Numbered from the stretch's first letter, positions 16,856-26,125 are shown. The stretch is 64,000 bases of DNA from Latescibacteria bacterium UBA6620 (GCA_002433075.1 DJHM01000049.1:1-64000), one strand, 5' to 3'. Program-made: numbers and translations. Notes: generated by a model from the sequence alone, not told the origin.

Positions 16856-17902
16856 TCAGACGGGGGACGTGAGTCCGAACCTGGAGGCCGCTTCTCTGAC
16901 TTTATCCACTGTCCCGGGTGGGAGAGGCACGCCCTTCTCGCTTCGCTTCTCGAACGTGCGTTGTTCCGGTTCGCCCGGCATCAGGATCTCGTCGAAGCCG
17001 TCCGCTCGGGGCAGCTTCTTCAGTTCGTCGATCAGGTCGTCGACATGCGACCGATAGGTGTCGACGTCCATAAAGAAGCTGATGTCGATGGCGGCGACGA
17101 GGCTGTTCTGGTTGTGCGTCTTGGCCGCGCCCCTGAGTACGGGAACGAGCAACGGGTTGTCGACCATTAAACTCGTCAGACACTGAAACACGAGCGCGAG
17201 GCCCGATCCTTTCGGACCCCCCGCGGGCATCAGGATCTGGGCGACAGAGGGGTCGGTTGTTGCGTTTCCGTCCGCGTCGAGCGCCCACGTATCCGGGATC
17301 TGCACTCTCTTGTCGGCGGCAACGCTCAGCTTCCCGCCCGCGGCGATGCTCGTTGCCATATCGAGCGTAATCGGTTTGCGCTTCGCGGCTGGGAACGAAA
17401 AGGAGATCGGGCTGTTGTGGACCCCTGCCGCCTTGGCGCCAAAGGGCGCCATATTGGGTGGACTGCATACGACGGCGATGCCGGCCAGCCCTTCGGAGGA
17501 GGCCATTTCGGCGTAGTAGCCCATCGCGCCCTGATGGGTGACGTTCCGGATCAACCCCCATCCGATGCCGATGTCCTTCGTCTTCGCGATGACGGTTCGC
17601 ATTGCCTGGACCGTGGCGACAGGGCCCAGGGCACGATCGGCATCCATATACAGGAGGGCGGGCGACTCCTTGACGACTTTGATGTCAGGCGTCGGGTTCA
17701 TCCATCCTCGGTCGATCATATCCAGATAAGCGGGCAACCGCTGGACGCCGTGCGAGTCCACGCCTCTCAGATTCGCCCACACCAGCACCTCGGCCTCGAT
17801 GGCCGCATCTTCGTCGGGCATCCCAGCCTGTTTAAAAACCTCGCTCGTAAACGATTCCAGCGTGGAGGGTTCGACACGCAGCTCTTCGGCCATACTTCCC
17901 AT
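16856..17902 (-). CDS. Ldh2/MdhB family NAD(P)H-dependent dehydrogenase
   Basis: The 348-residue protein belongs to the malate/L-lactate/ureidoglycolate (type 2) dehydrogenase family, which reduces 2-oxo acids to L-2-hydroxy acids or the reverse. The diagnostic SHGVQRLPAYL with the catalytic His is near residue 55, THQGAMGYYAEMA mid-protein, and a Gly-rich PAGGPKGSGLALVF block follows. I start at the ATG at 17902 behind GAGGGG; a second ATG at 17893 is possible, while the longer frame to 18022 would run through the divergent promoter. It is first in the minus-strand operon, making it a candidate for processing the 2-keto acid produced by the dehydratases. Confidence 0.87.
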   Translation of the reverse strand: MGSMAEELRVEPSTLESFTSEVFKQAGMPDEDAAIEAEVLVWANLRGVDSHGVQRLPAYLDMIDRGWMNPTPDIKVVKESPALLYMDADRALGPVATVQAMRTVIAKTKDIGIGWGLIRNVTHQGAMGYYAEMASSEGLAGIAVVCSPPNMAPFGAKAAGVHNSPISFSFPAAKRKPITLDMATSIAAGGKLSVAADKRVQIPDTWALDADGNATTDPSVAQILMPAGGPKGSGLALVFQCLTSLMVDNPLLVPVLRGAAKTHNQNSLVAAIDISFFMDVDTYRSHVDDLIDELKKLPRADGFDEILMPGEPEQRTFEKRSEKGVPLPPGTVDKVREAASRFGLTSPV

Positions 17903-17943
17903 CCGTAGAAATGGCCCCTCACGGTCGTTTCGGGGCCGGTCGC

Positions 17944-17972
17944 TTGACTTCACTTTTTTAATGCGGTATGAT
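17944..17972 (+). promoter_or_regulatory. Strong sigma-70-type promoter for the aminotransferase operon
   Basis: TTGACT (17944-17949) and TATGAT (17967-17972), 17 bp apart, lie in the 169-bp divergent gap. The start site would be near 17979, leaving a 90-base leader before the ATG at 18072. Confidence 0.72.
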
Positions 17973-18071
17973 GCCGCGCGAGAGGGAAAAATCCCCGTCT
18001 GTCGCGCTCGGAACGGCCACAAAGAAGGTGTGGCCCGCCGGGAGCGTCAAGGTTTTTGCGAAAGGATCGGT

Positions 18072-19397
18072 ATGTCGGACAGTGTAACGGTGGACCCGAA
18101 AGAGATCCGGGCACAGGATCGTGCCCACATCTGGCACCCGATGGTTCAGCACGAGTCGATCGGACCCGAAGACCTGATGGTGATCACCGAGGGATCGGGG
18201 GCGATGCTCAAAGACGCGGACGGCAAGGAGTATCTGGATGCCTATGCGGGGATCTGGAACGTCAATGTCGGGTACGGTCGGCAGGAGATCGTCGATGCGG
18301 TCACAGAACAGATGCAGCGACTAGCTTCCTATCCGCAGACGCAGATCGTGGCTCCAGCCGCCCAACTCGCTGCGAGGCTCGCGGAACTGCTTCCCGGGGA
18401 CCTGAACCGCTTTTTCTTCGTGAACAGCGGATCGGAAGCGAACGAAACGGCCCTCAAGGCGGCTCGACAGTGCGGTCGGCAGCGGCACCCCGGGGAGAAT
18501 CGACACAAGATCATCGCTCGCTACCAGGGCTACCACGGGTTCACGATGGGAGCGGCATCGGCGACTGGACAGGTCGGCCGCAAGCGAATGTTCGAGCCGT
18601 TGGTACCGGGTTTCATTCACGTGGAGCCCCCTCCGACCCACGGTCCAGACGACATCGCCCGCGTGATCGAACGGGAGAGTCCGGACACGGTTGCCGCCGT
18701 GATCGCGGAACCGATCATCGGCGGAGGTGGCGTTCTCGTTCCCCCCGACGACTACTTTCCGCGGGTTCGCGAAATCTGCGATCACTACGGTGTCTTGCTG
18801 ATCCTGGACGAGGTGATTACGGGATTTGGCCGAACGGGGAAGCTCTTCGCGTGCGAGCATTGGGGCGTCGTGCCGGATATGATGACAATCGCCAAGGGAT
18901 TGTCGAGCGGCTATCTGCCGATCGGTGCCTGTGCGGTGAGCGACGACGTTTTCGAAGCTTTCAAAGGGGAGGTCGAGGACGAGGTCGAGTTCTCTCAAGT
19001 GTCTACCTACGGCGGGCATCCGGCGTGCTGTGCGGCGGCGCTCGCTGCCGTTGACATTCTCGTTAGAGAAAAACTCTGGGAGAATTCGGAACAGGTGGGC
19101 GCGTACCTGCTCGATCGCCTTCAGTCGATCGAAACGCAGTACATCAAAGAGGTGAGGGGCAAGGGTCTGATGATGGCCATCGAGCTCCAGGACGAGTACG
19201 GAGCGATGCTGGATGCCAAACGATCGGGCGCGTTCGGTAAGGCGGTGCGTGAAGCCGGCGTGATCTTTGGAAAGATGAGCCACGCGATGGCAGGGCCGGA
19301 GAGTGTCTACCATCTCGCGCCCCCTCTGATTCTGACGGAAGAGCAGGCGGACACGATCGGGAACGCGGTGGTCACAGGATTGAGGGCAATCGGATAG
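18072..19397 (+). CDS. Class III (omega) aminotransferase
   Basis: The 441-residue PLP enzyme is of the acetyl-ornithine/beta-alanine:pyruvate type. It shows FFVNSGSEANETALK (residues 115-129) binding the cofactor phosphate, the Asp of LILDEVITGFGRTG (residue 246) that pairs with the pyridine nitrogen, and the Schiff-base Lys275 in TIAKGLSSGY. The start ATG 18072 follows AAAGGA at good spacing; the frame is open further upstream but crosses the promoter. Expected activity is amino transfer between an omega-amine or beta-alanine-like donor and pyruvate or 2-oxoglutarate. It is transcribed away from the sugar-acid operon; the next gene begins 14 bp downstream. Confidence 0.9.
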   Translation: MSDSVTVDPKEIRAQDRAHIWHPMVQHESIGPEDLMVITEGSGAMLKDADGKEYLDAYAGIWNVNVGYGRQEIVDAVTEQMQRLASYPQTQIVAPAAQLAARLAELLPGDLNRFFFVNSGSEANETALKAARQCGRQRHPGENRHKIIARYQGYHGFTMGAASATGQVGRKRMFEPLVPGFIHVEPPPTHGPDDIARVIERESPDTVAAVIAEPIIGGGGVLVPPDDYFPRVREICDHYGVLLILDEVITGFGRTGKLFACEHWGVVPDMMTIAKGLSSGYLPIGACAVSDDVFEAFKGEVEDEVEFSQVSTYGGHPACCAAALAAVDILVREKLWENSEQVGAYLLDRLQSIETQYIKEVRGKGLMMAIELQDEYGAMLDAKRSGAFGKAVREAGVIFGKMSHAMAGPESVYHLAPPLILTEEQADTIGNAVVTGLRAIG

Positions 19398-19411
19398 CGC
19401 CGGACACGACG

Positions 19412-20953
19412 ATGCGTGAAAATCTGAAAAAGGCATACGAGAGTTCCGTCCGTCTCCGAGAAGAGATGGAGCGCTGGCTCGACCAGAGCCGTCGAATGGA
19501 TCCCCCAAGCCGGCACGGAGGGGGTGAAGACGAGGCCAACTACTCCCTCGCGTGGTTTCCACACTATCTGGTGACGCGCAGTGAGGCTGTCTCCGACCAC
19601 TTTCGGTATCTGAGGGATCAGCTTGCGGGATGGGTCGAGCGGGATTGTCACCACGGCTACGAGGGGGTGGCCGAGGCGCATCACGGCACGGAACCGTTCC
19701 TTCTTTTCCTTCCACGGTATCTCGGACTGTTCCCAGAAGATGAAAAAGCGGCGGCCTTGCTCGAGGACGCCGCTCATCACATCGGCAACTGGGTAGACGG
19801 GGTACCGGACTGGTTCGACTGGGAGAAGAATCGGTTCTGGGGCTACCACATCGGGACGCAGGAGGTCAACCGCGATTTGGGGGAAGTGAAGGAGATCGCC
19901 GAACATTTCCGATTTATCCACATCGCACTTGCGGCGCATCGGATGAACGGCAATCAGCGCTACGTGGATTGGGCCGTCCGTTACGGTCGTCGACGCGCGC
20001 AAATGATCTGTGATGCGCCAGACGGTCCTTTACCGATCGCGTGGGGGGCCGATGCGGAACCGGTGATGCCCTTGGAAGCCACGGAGAGCCAAAAGCAGGC
20101 CGCACAGGCCGGGCATCACGTAGCCGACGATCCGCTGATCGGGGTCGAATGCCTCCTGGCCTCCGGAGCGATTTACGCCCTCGGGGACCTTTTCGCCGAG
20201 ACACGCGAGGAGATCTTCCGTGATGCGGCGAAGCGCATCGTAGAGCCGCTGATCGATCAGCTTCGCGACCCGTACGGGGATCCTGGGGCGGCGGCGATTT
20301 CGTACTATCGCGTGGCTTTCGAGGATTGTGAATACGATTCACGGATCGATCAGCGGGTCGCGTCCTTTCCCGACGCGTCTTCCAGAGAATTGGCGATGGT
20401 GTTCCCTGAGCTTCAGAAGAGAACGTGGCTGGGCGTTGGGAAGCGCAAAGACCAGACGTTCTGGGGAGAATGGGACGACGAGACAGGGAATATCGCGGCA
20501 ACGAAGGAGCCGTCCACTGCCGCTCTGACGCTCGCTTACCAGACCACGGGTGACGCAGCCTATGCGGCGCGCGCGTTGGATCAGGCGGAGAGAAAACTGA
20601 AGATGGCCCGTCGTGTCCTCAGGGGGGGGCGGGAGCACGCAGATATGGGGGGCGCTGTTTGCTCGACGGCCGCCGGACACGGGAGAAACTGGGGATGGGG
20701 TGCGGTGACGGGTTGTTATGGCCCGCTTCTGCTGGGGACGAGAGAAATCAAGAGCAATGTGGCCCCCTCGTTTCATATCCGTGACGACCAGAAGAAGTAT
20801 CGCCTTCCGGATACGGTTCTATCCCTCTACAGGGAGGGTGAAGAAACGCGATTCTTCAACGGAGGCGACAAGCCGGTGTCGTTTTCGTGGCACCGGATGG
20901 GGGAGTCGCCCAGGAAGGAAGTCCTGAAGCCAGGCGAGGTCATTGAGGCGTAG
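19412..20953 (+). CDS. Uncharacterised protein, probably an (alpha/alpha) barrel
   Basis: The 513-residue product has no signal peptide or membrane span. Repeating helical segments with aromatic/acidic clusters (GTEPFLLFLPRYLGLF, DWFDWEKNRFWGYH, AAISYYRVAFEDCEYD) resemble alpha/alpha-toroid proteins such as six-hairpin glycosidases, epimerases or lyases. I cannot identify a catalytic signature. The last 60 residues (LPDTVLSLYREGEETRFFN onward) look like a small beta domain. It lies 14 bp after the aminotransferase and 10 bp before the aldo/keto reductase, so it belongs to this operon. A carbohydrate-active role is a guess from context. Confidence 0.6.
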   Translation: MRENLKKAYESSVRLREEMERWLDQSRRMDPPSRHGGGEDEANYSLAWFPHYLVTRSEAVSDHFRYLRDQLAGWVERDCHHGYEGVAEAHHGTEPFLLFLPRYLGLFPEDEKAAALLEDAAHHIGNWVDGVPDWFDWEKNRFWGYHIGTQEVNRDLGEVKEIAEHFRFIHIALAAHRMNGNQRYVDWAVRYGRRRAQMICDAPDGPLPIAWGADAEPVMPLEATESQKQAAQAGHHVADDPLIGVECLLASGAIYALGDLFAETREEIFRDAAKRIVEPLIDQLRDPYGDPGAAAISYYRVAFEDCEYDSRIDQRVASFPDASSRELAMVFPELQKRTWLGVGKRKDQTFWGEWDDETGNIAATKEPSTAALTLAYQTTGDAAYAARALDQAERKLKMARRVLRGGREHADMGGAVCSTAAGHGRNWGWGAVTGCYGPLLLGTREIKSNVAPSFHIRDDQKKYRLPDTVLSLYREGEETRFFNGGDKPVSFSWHRMGESPRKEVLKPGEVIEA

Positions 20954-20963
20954 GGAGGGTCCT

Positions 20964-21944
20964 GTGAATTATCGAACGTTCGGGAACACCGGGTTGGAGG
21001 TTTCGGAGATCGCCATCGGTGCATATCCGATTTCCGGTATGTTGCAACAGGCGGACGGTACACGGACCGGGTGGACGGGCGTGTCGGACACGGAATCCGA
21101 GGCGTTGATCCACGGTGCGGAGGGACTGGGTGTTAATCTGATCGACTCGGCAGAGGGGTACGGAAACGGTCATAGCGAGATCGTTACCGGAAAGGCACTC
21201 AAGGGCCGACGCGACAAATGGATCGTCGCAACCAAGGTACAGCCCAACAGCGGGATCAATGAGGCCGGGCGCGATGAGGCGGCGGTGCGGAACCGTATTC
21301 GACAGGCCTGCGAGGGAAGCCTTGCGCGGCTCGAAATGGAAACGATCGATCTCTACCAGCTGCACGCCATACCCTACGACTGGGCAATGCCTGCGGTGAT
21401 GGAGACACTTGCTACGCTGAAGGACGAGGGCAAGGTGAGGTGGTATGGCATCTCCACGAACAATCAGGCCGCCATCGAGCAGCTGCTCGCCCTCGGACCG
21501 GTGGACGTGCTTCAGATCGGCTACAATCTGATCGAACGCGAGGCAGACGCACTCCTCCACTGGGCGAAGGAGAAGAACATCGGGACGCTGATCCGGGTTC
21601 CTCTGGCCAAGGGGATGTTGACGGGCAAGTACTTCGGTAAGAACGCAGCAACTCTGCCGGCTGAGGATCTGCGGTTCGAGCGGTTTCAGCGTCAGGAGAC
21701 CGTCGAAGGGCTGAAGCGGTTGCCGGAACTGGGCTTCCTGCAGACGAAGGACCGGTCGATGGTACAGACAGCCTTGCGCTTCGTTCTTGATCATCCAGGG
21801 GTGTCGTGCGCGATTGCGGGAGCCAAAACACGAGAGCAGATCGACCACAACGCGGCGGCATCCGATGTGACGCCCATTTCTGACGAGGAACTGGAGCGGG
21901 CCTTGCCGATCGCGGACACGATTACGACGCCTGGGTGGACCTAG
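20964..21944 (+). CDS. Aldo/keto reductase
   Basis: The 326-residue NADPH-dependent (beta/alpha)8 reductase carries the catalytic tetrad: Asp in LIDSAEGYG with its Tyr, Lys in WIVATKVQ and His in LYQLHAIPYD. It also has a C-terminal cofactor segment, CAIAGAKTREQ. It starts at GTG 20964, preceded by GGAGGG; an earlier TTG at 20943 overlaps the preceding stop and lacks homology. AKRs of this subtype (YajO/Tas-like) reduce sugar aldehydes or ketones. It is the last intact gene before a stretch of short palindromic AT-rich sequence and a dehydratase remnant. Confidence 0.9.
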   Translation: MNYRTFGNTGLEVSEIAIGAYPISGMLQQADGTRTGWTGVSDTESEALIHGAEGLGVNLIDSAEGYGNGHSEIVTGKALKGRRDKWIVATKVQPNSGINEAGRDEAAVRNRIRQACEGSLARLEMETIDLYQLHAIPYDWAMPAVMETLATLKDEGKVRWYGISTNNQAAIEQLLALGPVDVLQIGYNLIEREADALLHWAKEKNIGTLIRVPLAKGMLTGKYFGKNAATLPAEDLRFERFQRQETVEGLKRLPELGFLQTKDRSMVQTALRFVLDHPGVSCAIAGAKTREQIDHNAAASDVTPISDEELERALPIADTITTPGWT

Positions 21945-21949
21945 ACACC

Positions 21950-21980
21950 GATCACTGAACATTGATCAATGATCATTAAC
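21950..21980. repeat. AT-rich island with two overlapping palindromes
   Basis: ATTGATCAAT (21961-21970) and AATGATCATT (21968-21977) overlap, preceded by a related GATCACTGAAC. It sits between the reductase stop and the truncated 5' end of the dehydratase remnant, a likely deletion boundary. Confidence 0.5.
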
Positions 21981-21984
21981 AGGT

Positions 21985-22576
21985 GAGGAGATCGATTTCG
22001 AACCCGGTCGGGCGGTTCGGTATGGAATCGAGCAGGTCGCCGCGGTACGGGAGGCGTGCGGGCCGGATCTGAACATCTGTGTCGACGTGCATACACGTCT
22101 GGACCCGGCGTGGTCGCTCGAATTCTGCAAGTCGGTCGAACCCTACAAGCCGTTCTTAATCGAGGACCCGCTTCGGAGTGAAAGCCCTCAGAGTCTGCGC
22201 ACGCTCAGAAGGCAGACCTCGGTACCCATCGCTGTTGGAGAACAGTGGGACAGCAAGTGGGCGTTTCGGCAGGCGATCGAGGAAGACCTGATGGACTACT
22301 GTCGTGTCGATCTCTGCATCGCCGGAGGGCTGACGGAGGCGAAGAAGATCGCTGGATGGTGTGAGACGCACTACATCCATCTTGCGCCGCACAATCCGCT
22401 CGGTCCGGTGTCGACGGCCGCGTGCCTGCATCTGTGCCTTTCGAGTTCCCTCGTGGGGGTACAGGAGCTACCTCGCGTTTCAGCTTCGACACTGACGGAT
22501 GTATTCCCACGGCAGGTTCCCTACGACAGGGGATATCTCCTTTCTTCGCGATGACGGCTCGTATACGAACTGGTAG
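21985..22576 (+). pseudogene. Enolase-superfamily dehydratase remnant (5'-truncated, 3' deletion)
   Basis: From 21985 the frame encodes only the second half of a mandelate racemase-type barrel: a VDVHTRLDPAW strand with metal Asp, FLIEDPLRSE with Glu, IAVGEQWDSKW with Glu, and HLAPHNPLGPVSTAA with the active-site His. The N-terminal capping domain and first barrel strands are absent and no start codon with a ribosome site exists. Near the end, after YDRGYLL (22537), the frame breaks. The typical family terminus FLRDDGSYTNW appears in another frame at 22541-22576, indicating a small deletion there too. This was once a complete ManD/GalD-like dehydratase of about 400 residues. Confidence 0.72.
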
Positions 22577-22671
22577 CGGATCGGGGACGGACGAGATCGC
22601 CTCGATCGGGATTCACACGAGGGTTGGTCGGAGGCGGTCAGCCCTACATCTGAGATCGGCGTGGTGAGAAT

Positions 22672-23925
22672 ATGGCAATACGGATCGGAGTGATCGGATG
22701 CGCACGAATCCTTAACGCGCACCTGCGAGGGTTCAAAATTCTGCAGGAGGCGGGGTTCGGTGACCTGTTTCAGGTCACCGCGCTTTGTGCCAGGAAGGAA
22801 GAGGACGCGCTTCGGTTTCGGAAGCGGGGTGAAGGCCCCGGGGCACGCCCGGATCCAATCGAAACTCCGGGAGATCCACTCAATGCTCCTCATATGTATA
22901 TAGACGATGATCTGCATCCTGGATCACCCCCAGTTATCTACACCGACTATCGGGCGATGCTTGCGGAGGGTCCGGTCGATGCAGTCGTGGTTTACACTGG
23001 CCACGACAGTCACCACACGATCGCCGTCGACGCGATGCGGGCTGGCAAGCACGTGGCGGTCGAGAAGGCGATGGCCATCACGGTGAAGGCGGCCCAACAG
23101 ATGTGCGAAGTGGCCACGGAGACGGATCGCGTGCTCTCGGTTGACGAGAACGTTTTCTTCAGCCCGGCGACCCGGGGTGCGAAATGGGTCGTCGAACAGG
23201 GCACGATTGGGGAGGTGCAGATGATCTTTCGCGGGATCATCGGGTTCCCGTCCCATCGCCCCGATCTGGCTACCGCGCGCACACCCTGGCGTCATTCCCG
23301 ACTGGGCGCGGGGGGAGGGGTGTCGATCGATCTGGGTGTCCACCTGTTTAACGGGATTCGCCAAATCTGTGGACCGGTGGCGTCAGTCGGGGCGACGTGG
23401 CGCGTGCTGGAGGAGACCCGGGTGCTGCTGACGGACGACGACTCCGAAGTTGCCGAGCGCATCCCGAACGAAGTGGATGATGCCTTTTTCTCCAACTTCA
23501 GGCTCGAGAACGGGGGGCTTGGGCACGCCGCCGTAGCACGCAGCTCTCACGGACGACGCATCGGTGTGCCGGGCGGCACGAACGTGTGGGGTTCACGCGG
23601 TGCGCTTTCTGACGGCCGCTACTACACGGACGGTGAATCGGGTTCCCCACTCGGACGAATGAAGGCCGCGGATCCGGCAGGGTACCAGGCCGCTTTTCCG
23701 AACGGTGTGACCGACGCTTACGCGCTGGAACAGCTGGACTGGCTCCAGGCTATCGATGAGGGGCGGAAGCCGGAAATGACCGGCGAGGAAGGCACAATCG
23801 ATCTTGCACTGGCCTACGCGATCCTGGAGTCGGGGTTGCTCAAGCGGGAAGTGACGCTTGAAGAGGTGCTTAGTGGAGAGGTGGACGCGTATCAGCAACC
23901 GATCAATCAGCACTACGGGTTGTAG
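22672..23925 (+). CDS. Gfo/Idh/MocA family oxidoreductase
   Basis: The 417-residue protein has an NAD(P)-binding fold (IRIGVIGCARILNAHL, residues 3-18) and the C-terminal Gfo/Idh alpha/beta domain. The family's EKP motif reads EKA (131-133): the catalytic Lys is kept but the cis-Pro is replaced. An inserted acidic loop occurs at residues 60-90. GGGVSIDLGVHLFN contains the conserved Asp/His pair of the active site. It lies 46 bp upstream of the PfkB gene, consistent with oxidising or epimerising a sugar before phosphorylation. Specific substrate unknown. Confidence 0.85.
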   Translation: MAIRIGVIGCARILNAHLRGFKILQEAGFGDLFQVTALCARKEEDALRFRKRGEGPGARPDPIETPGDPLNAPHMYIDDDLHPGSPPVIYTDYRAMLAEGPVDAVVVYTGHDSHHTIAVDAMRAGKHVAVEKAMAITVKAAQQMCEVATETDRVLSVDENVFFSPATRGAKWVVEQGTIGEVQMIFRGIIGFPSHRPDLATARTPWRHSRLGAGGGVSIDLGVHLFNGIRQICGPVASVGATWRVLEETRVLLTDDDSEVAERIPNEVDDAFFSNFRLENGGLGHAAVARSSHGRRIGVPGGTNVWGSRGALSDGRYYTDGESGSPLGRMKAADPAGYQAAFPNGVTDAYALEQLDWLQAIDEGRKPEMTGEEGTIDLALAYAILESGLLKREVTLEEVLSGEVDAYQQPINQHYGL

Positions 23926-23971
23926 CCGGTGAACGCTCATCGAGTAGCCAGGCAGCGTTGTTGGAGACGGC

Positions 23972-24892
23972 GTGGCTAGATTCGCGGTTCTCGGCAACAC
24001 AGGAGTGGACATCACCCTGCAGGGCGCACTGCCCTCCGCTCCGGCCGGGAGCGACGGGTGGACCGATCGCAACGTACGATTCCTGGACCAGTCACCTGCC
24101 GCGGTGGTGGCGGGGAACGGAGGCGCTGCGGCCCACGTGCTCGCACGTCTCGGTGAACAGGTGACCCTAGTGACGGCTCTGGGCACGGACCCTTTCGGAC
24201 GGATGGCGCGCGACCAGCTGGAAGGCGTCGGGGTGGAGATCCGAACAGAGGAAGACGCCACGACACCCGTGAACATTATCGGGGTGGCAGAAGCGGGTGG
24301 CCGCGCTTCGGCGTACTACACGGGTTCCTCGGTTCCCTGGAAGTTTGTTCTCGAGGATCGCTTCGACTGGGTGTTCGCCGCAGGCTATGGGCAGGTCGGT
24401 CTGGAAGACCTTGACACACTCGGAGCGATTTTCGGGACGGTTCGGAACGGTGGTGGGAAGGTAGCCTTCGATCCCGGCCCGTGGTTCGCCCGAGCACCCT
24501 TTCTGGTTCGTCTGAAGGAGGTCGTGGAAGGGGTCGACTGCGTGCTGGGGACCGAGGAAGAGCTTGGTGGGGTGGTTTCGGAATCTGATGTGGAGACCAT
24601 CGCGAGTCGGCTGCTCTCAAGCGGTCCTGCCTGCGCGGCCGTCAAGCGCGGCCGCGCAGGCGCCCTTGTCGCAACTGAATCGGGAGTGGTGCATCAGCCG
24701 GTCGATCCGGTGGAGGACGCACACTCGGTGGGGGCCGGCGACTGCTTCAACGCGGTGTTTCTGAGCGCTTTCGCCAGGGGGCGATCGCCTTCGGAAGCTG
24801 TTCGGTCGGCCGTTGAGTTTTCCAGAAGGGTCGTGGAAGGTGGAGGAGGGGCCGCGGGGGCTTCGATGGACGGGCTTTTTGACAGTGTATAA
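23972..24892 (+). CDS. PfkB family carbohydrate kinase
   Basis: The 306-residue ribokinase-like kinase has the N-terminal Gly-rich substrate motif (GGAAAHVLARLGEQVTLV) and the C-terminal catalytic block GAGDCFNAVFLSAFARG, whose Asp is the base. Members phosphorylate ribose, fructose, 2-keto-3-deoxygluconate, nucleosides and others. Since this region contains three dehydratase genes or remnants, KDG kinase is an attractive guess, but residues deciding this are not diagnostic by eye. The start is GTG 23972. The promoter of the next operon lies across its 3' end. Confidence 0.87.
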   Translation: MARFAVLGNTGVDITLQGALPSAPAGSDGWTDRNVRFLDQSPAAVVAGNGGAAAHVLARLGEQVTLVTALGTDPFGRMARDQLEGVGVEIRTEEDATTPVNIIGVAEAGGRASAYYTGSSVPWKFVLEDRFDWVFAAGYGQVGLEDLDTLGAIFGTVRNGGGKVAFDPGPWFARAPFLVRLKEVVEGVDCVLGTEEELGGVVSESDVETIASRLLSSGPACAAVKRGRAGALVATESGVVHQPVDPVEDAHSVGAGDCFNAVFLSAFARGRSPSEAVRSAVEFSRRVVEGGGGAAGASMDGLFDSV

Positions 24893-24908
24893 CTGGCCCC
24901 CGTATATT
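24879..24908 (+). promoter_or_regulatory. Sigma-70-type promoter for the Gfo/Idh-isomerase pair
   Basis: TTGACA (24879-24884) and TATATT (24903-24908), 18 bp apart, overlap the end of the PfkB gene. Transcription would start near 24915, ahead of the strong GAGGAGG ribosome site before ATG 24953. Confidence 0.75.
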
Positions 24909-24952
24909 GACCTCCACTCGATGTGGTGTTTTTGCTGTAAAGAGGAGGATGT

Positions 24953-26125
24953 ATGGCCAGGAAGATGAATGTGGCATTGCTCGGATATCAGTTTATGGGC
25001 AAAGCCCACAGCAACGCATTCAGACAGGTCAACCGGTTCTACCCCGATCTGGGTATCGAACCCGTGATGAAGGTACTCGTGGGACGGAACAAGGATGCCG
25101 TGACGTCCGCGGCAGCGGAATTCGGCTGGGAGGATGTCGAGACGAACTGGCGGCGCGCCATCGCTCGAGACGACATTGATATCGTGGACATCTGCACACC
25201 GGGGAAGCTACACGCACCGATGGCGATCGCGGCCCTCAAGGCGGGCAAGCATATCATCTGCGAAAAACCCCTGACGAACAATCTGAAGGAAGCCCGTGAC
25301 GTACTCCGGGCGGCCAGAGGGTCGCGGAAGAAGACGCTGACCGCGTTCAACTACCGCCGGGTCCCCGCAGTCGCGCTCGCGAAGCAGATGATCGCGGAAG
25401 AGCGCATCGGGAAAATCTATCACTGGCGGGCGGTCTACCTCCAGGACTGGATTATGGATCCGAATTTCCCGCTGGTGTGGCGACTTAAAAAAAGCGAAGC
25501 TGGATCCGGTCCTCACGGGGATCTGAATGCCCACATTACGGATCTCGCTATGCATCTGGTGGGAGATATCGATTCCGTCGTGGGAATGACGGAGGCGTTC
25601 ATCAAGGAACGGCCGATCCCCGAGGCGATCGACGCGTCCCTCGGTGCCAGTGGTGGGCGTTCAAAGCGGAAGGGAAAAGTGACCGTTGAGGATGCGTGCT
25701 TGTTTATGGCGCGATTCAAGAACGGCGCCCTCGGATCTTTCGAGGCCACCCGATTCGCGAAGGGACGGAGGAATCACAACCGGTTCGAGATCAACGGAAG
25801 CAAGGGCAGCATCGTGTTCAATCTTGAGAAGATGAACGAGCTGCAATACTTCTCGGATGACGACCCCGCGCACGCTCAGGGCTTCCGTGAGATTATCGTC
25901 GGCGAAAACGGAGCGCATCCGTATCTCGACGCCTGGTGGCCGCCGGGTCATATCATTGGCTGGGAGCATACCTTTACGCACGAAATCAAGGACTTCCTGG
26001 AAGCGATCGAAAAGAATCGCAAGGTATCTCCCGATTTCCACGAAGGCGCAAAGGTTCAGGCGGTTCTCGAGGCCGTGATGGATTCGGCCAAGACGAAACG
26101 CTGGACCAAAGTGGCTAAAGTCTAG
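24953..26125 (+). CDS. Gfo/Idh/MocA family oxidoreductase
   Basis: The 390-residue protein has an N-terminal nucleotide-binding fold (VALLGYQFMGKAHSNAF), the intact EKP motif (104-106) and a C-terminal sheet domain with a GDLNAHITDLAMHL active-site helix (conserved Asp and His). This Gfo/Idh subtype, with a KAHSNAF phosphate loop, is common beside xylose-isomerase-like TIM barrels, where the pair interconverts keto-sugars or inositols. It has its own promoter and an unusually good ribosome site (GAGGAGG). It is followed 99 bp later by such a TIM-barrel gene. Substrate unknown. Confidence 0.88.
   Translation: MARKMNVALLGYQFMGKAHSNAFRQVNRFYPDLGIEPVMKVLVGRNKDAVTSAAAEFGWEDVETNWRRAIARDDIDIVDICTPGKLHAPMAIAALKAGKHIICEKPLTNNLKEARDVLRAARGSRKKTLTAFNYRRVPAVALAKQMIAEERIGKIYHWRAVYLQDWIMDPNFPLVWRLKKSEAGSGPHGDLNAHITDLAMHLVGDIDSVVGMTEAFIKERPIPEAIDASLGASGGRSKRKGKVTVEDACLFMARFKNGALGSFEATRFAKGRRNHNRFEINGSKGSIVFNLEKMNELQYFSDDDPAHAQGFREIIVGENGAHPYLDAWWPPGHIIGWEHTFTHEIKDFLEAIEKNRKVSPDFHEGAKVQAVLEAVMDSAKTKRWTKVAKV

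Noticed and set aside
22759..22779. GGTGACC/GGTCACC inverted repeat
   Set aside because: It lies inside the Gfo/Idh coding region, encodes normal protein sequence and has no T-run.
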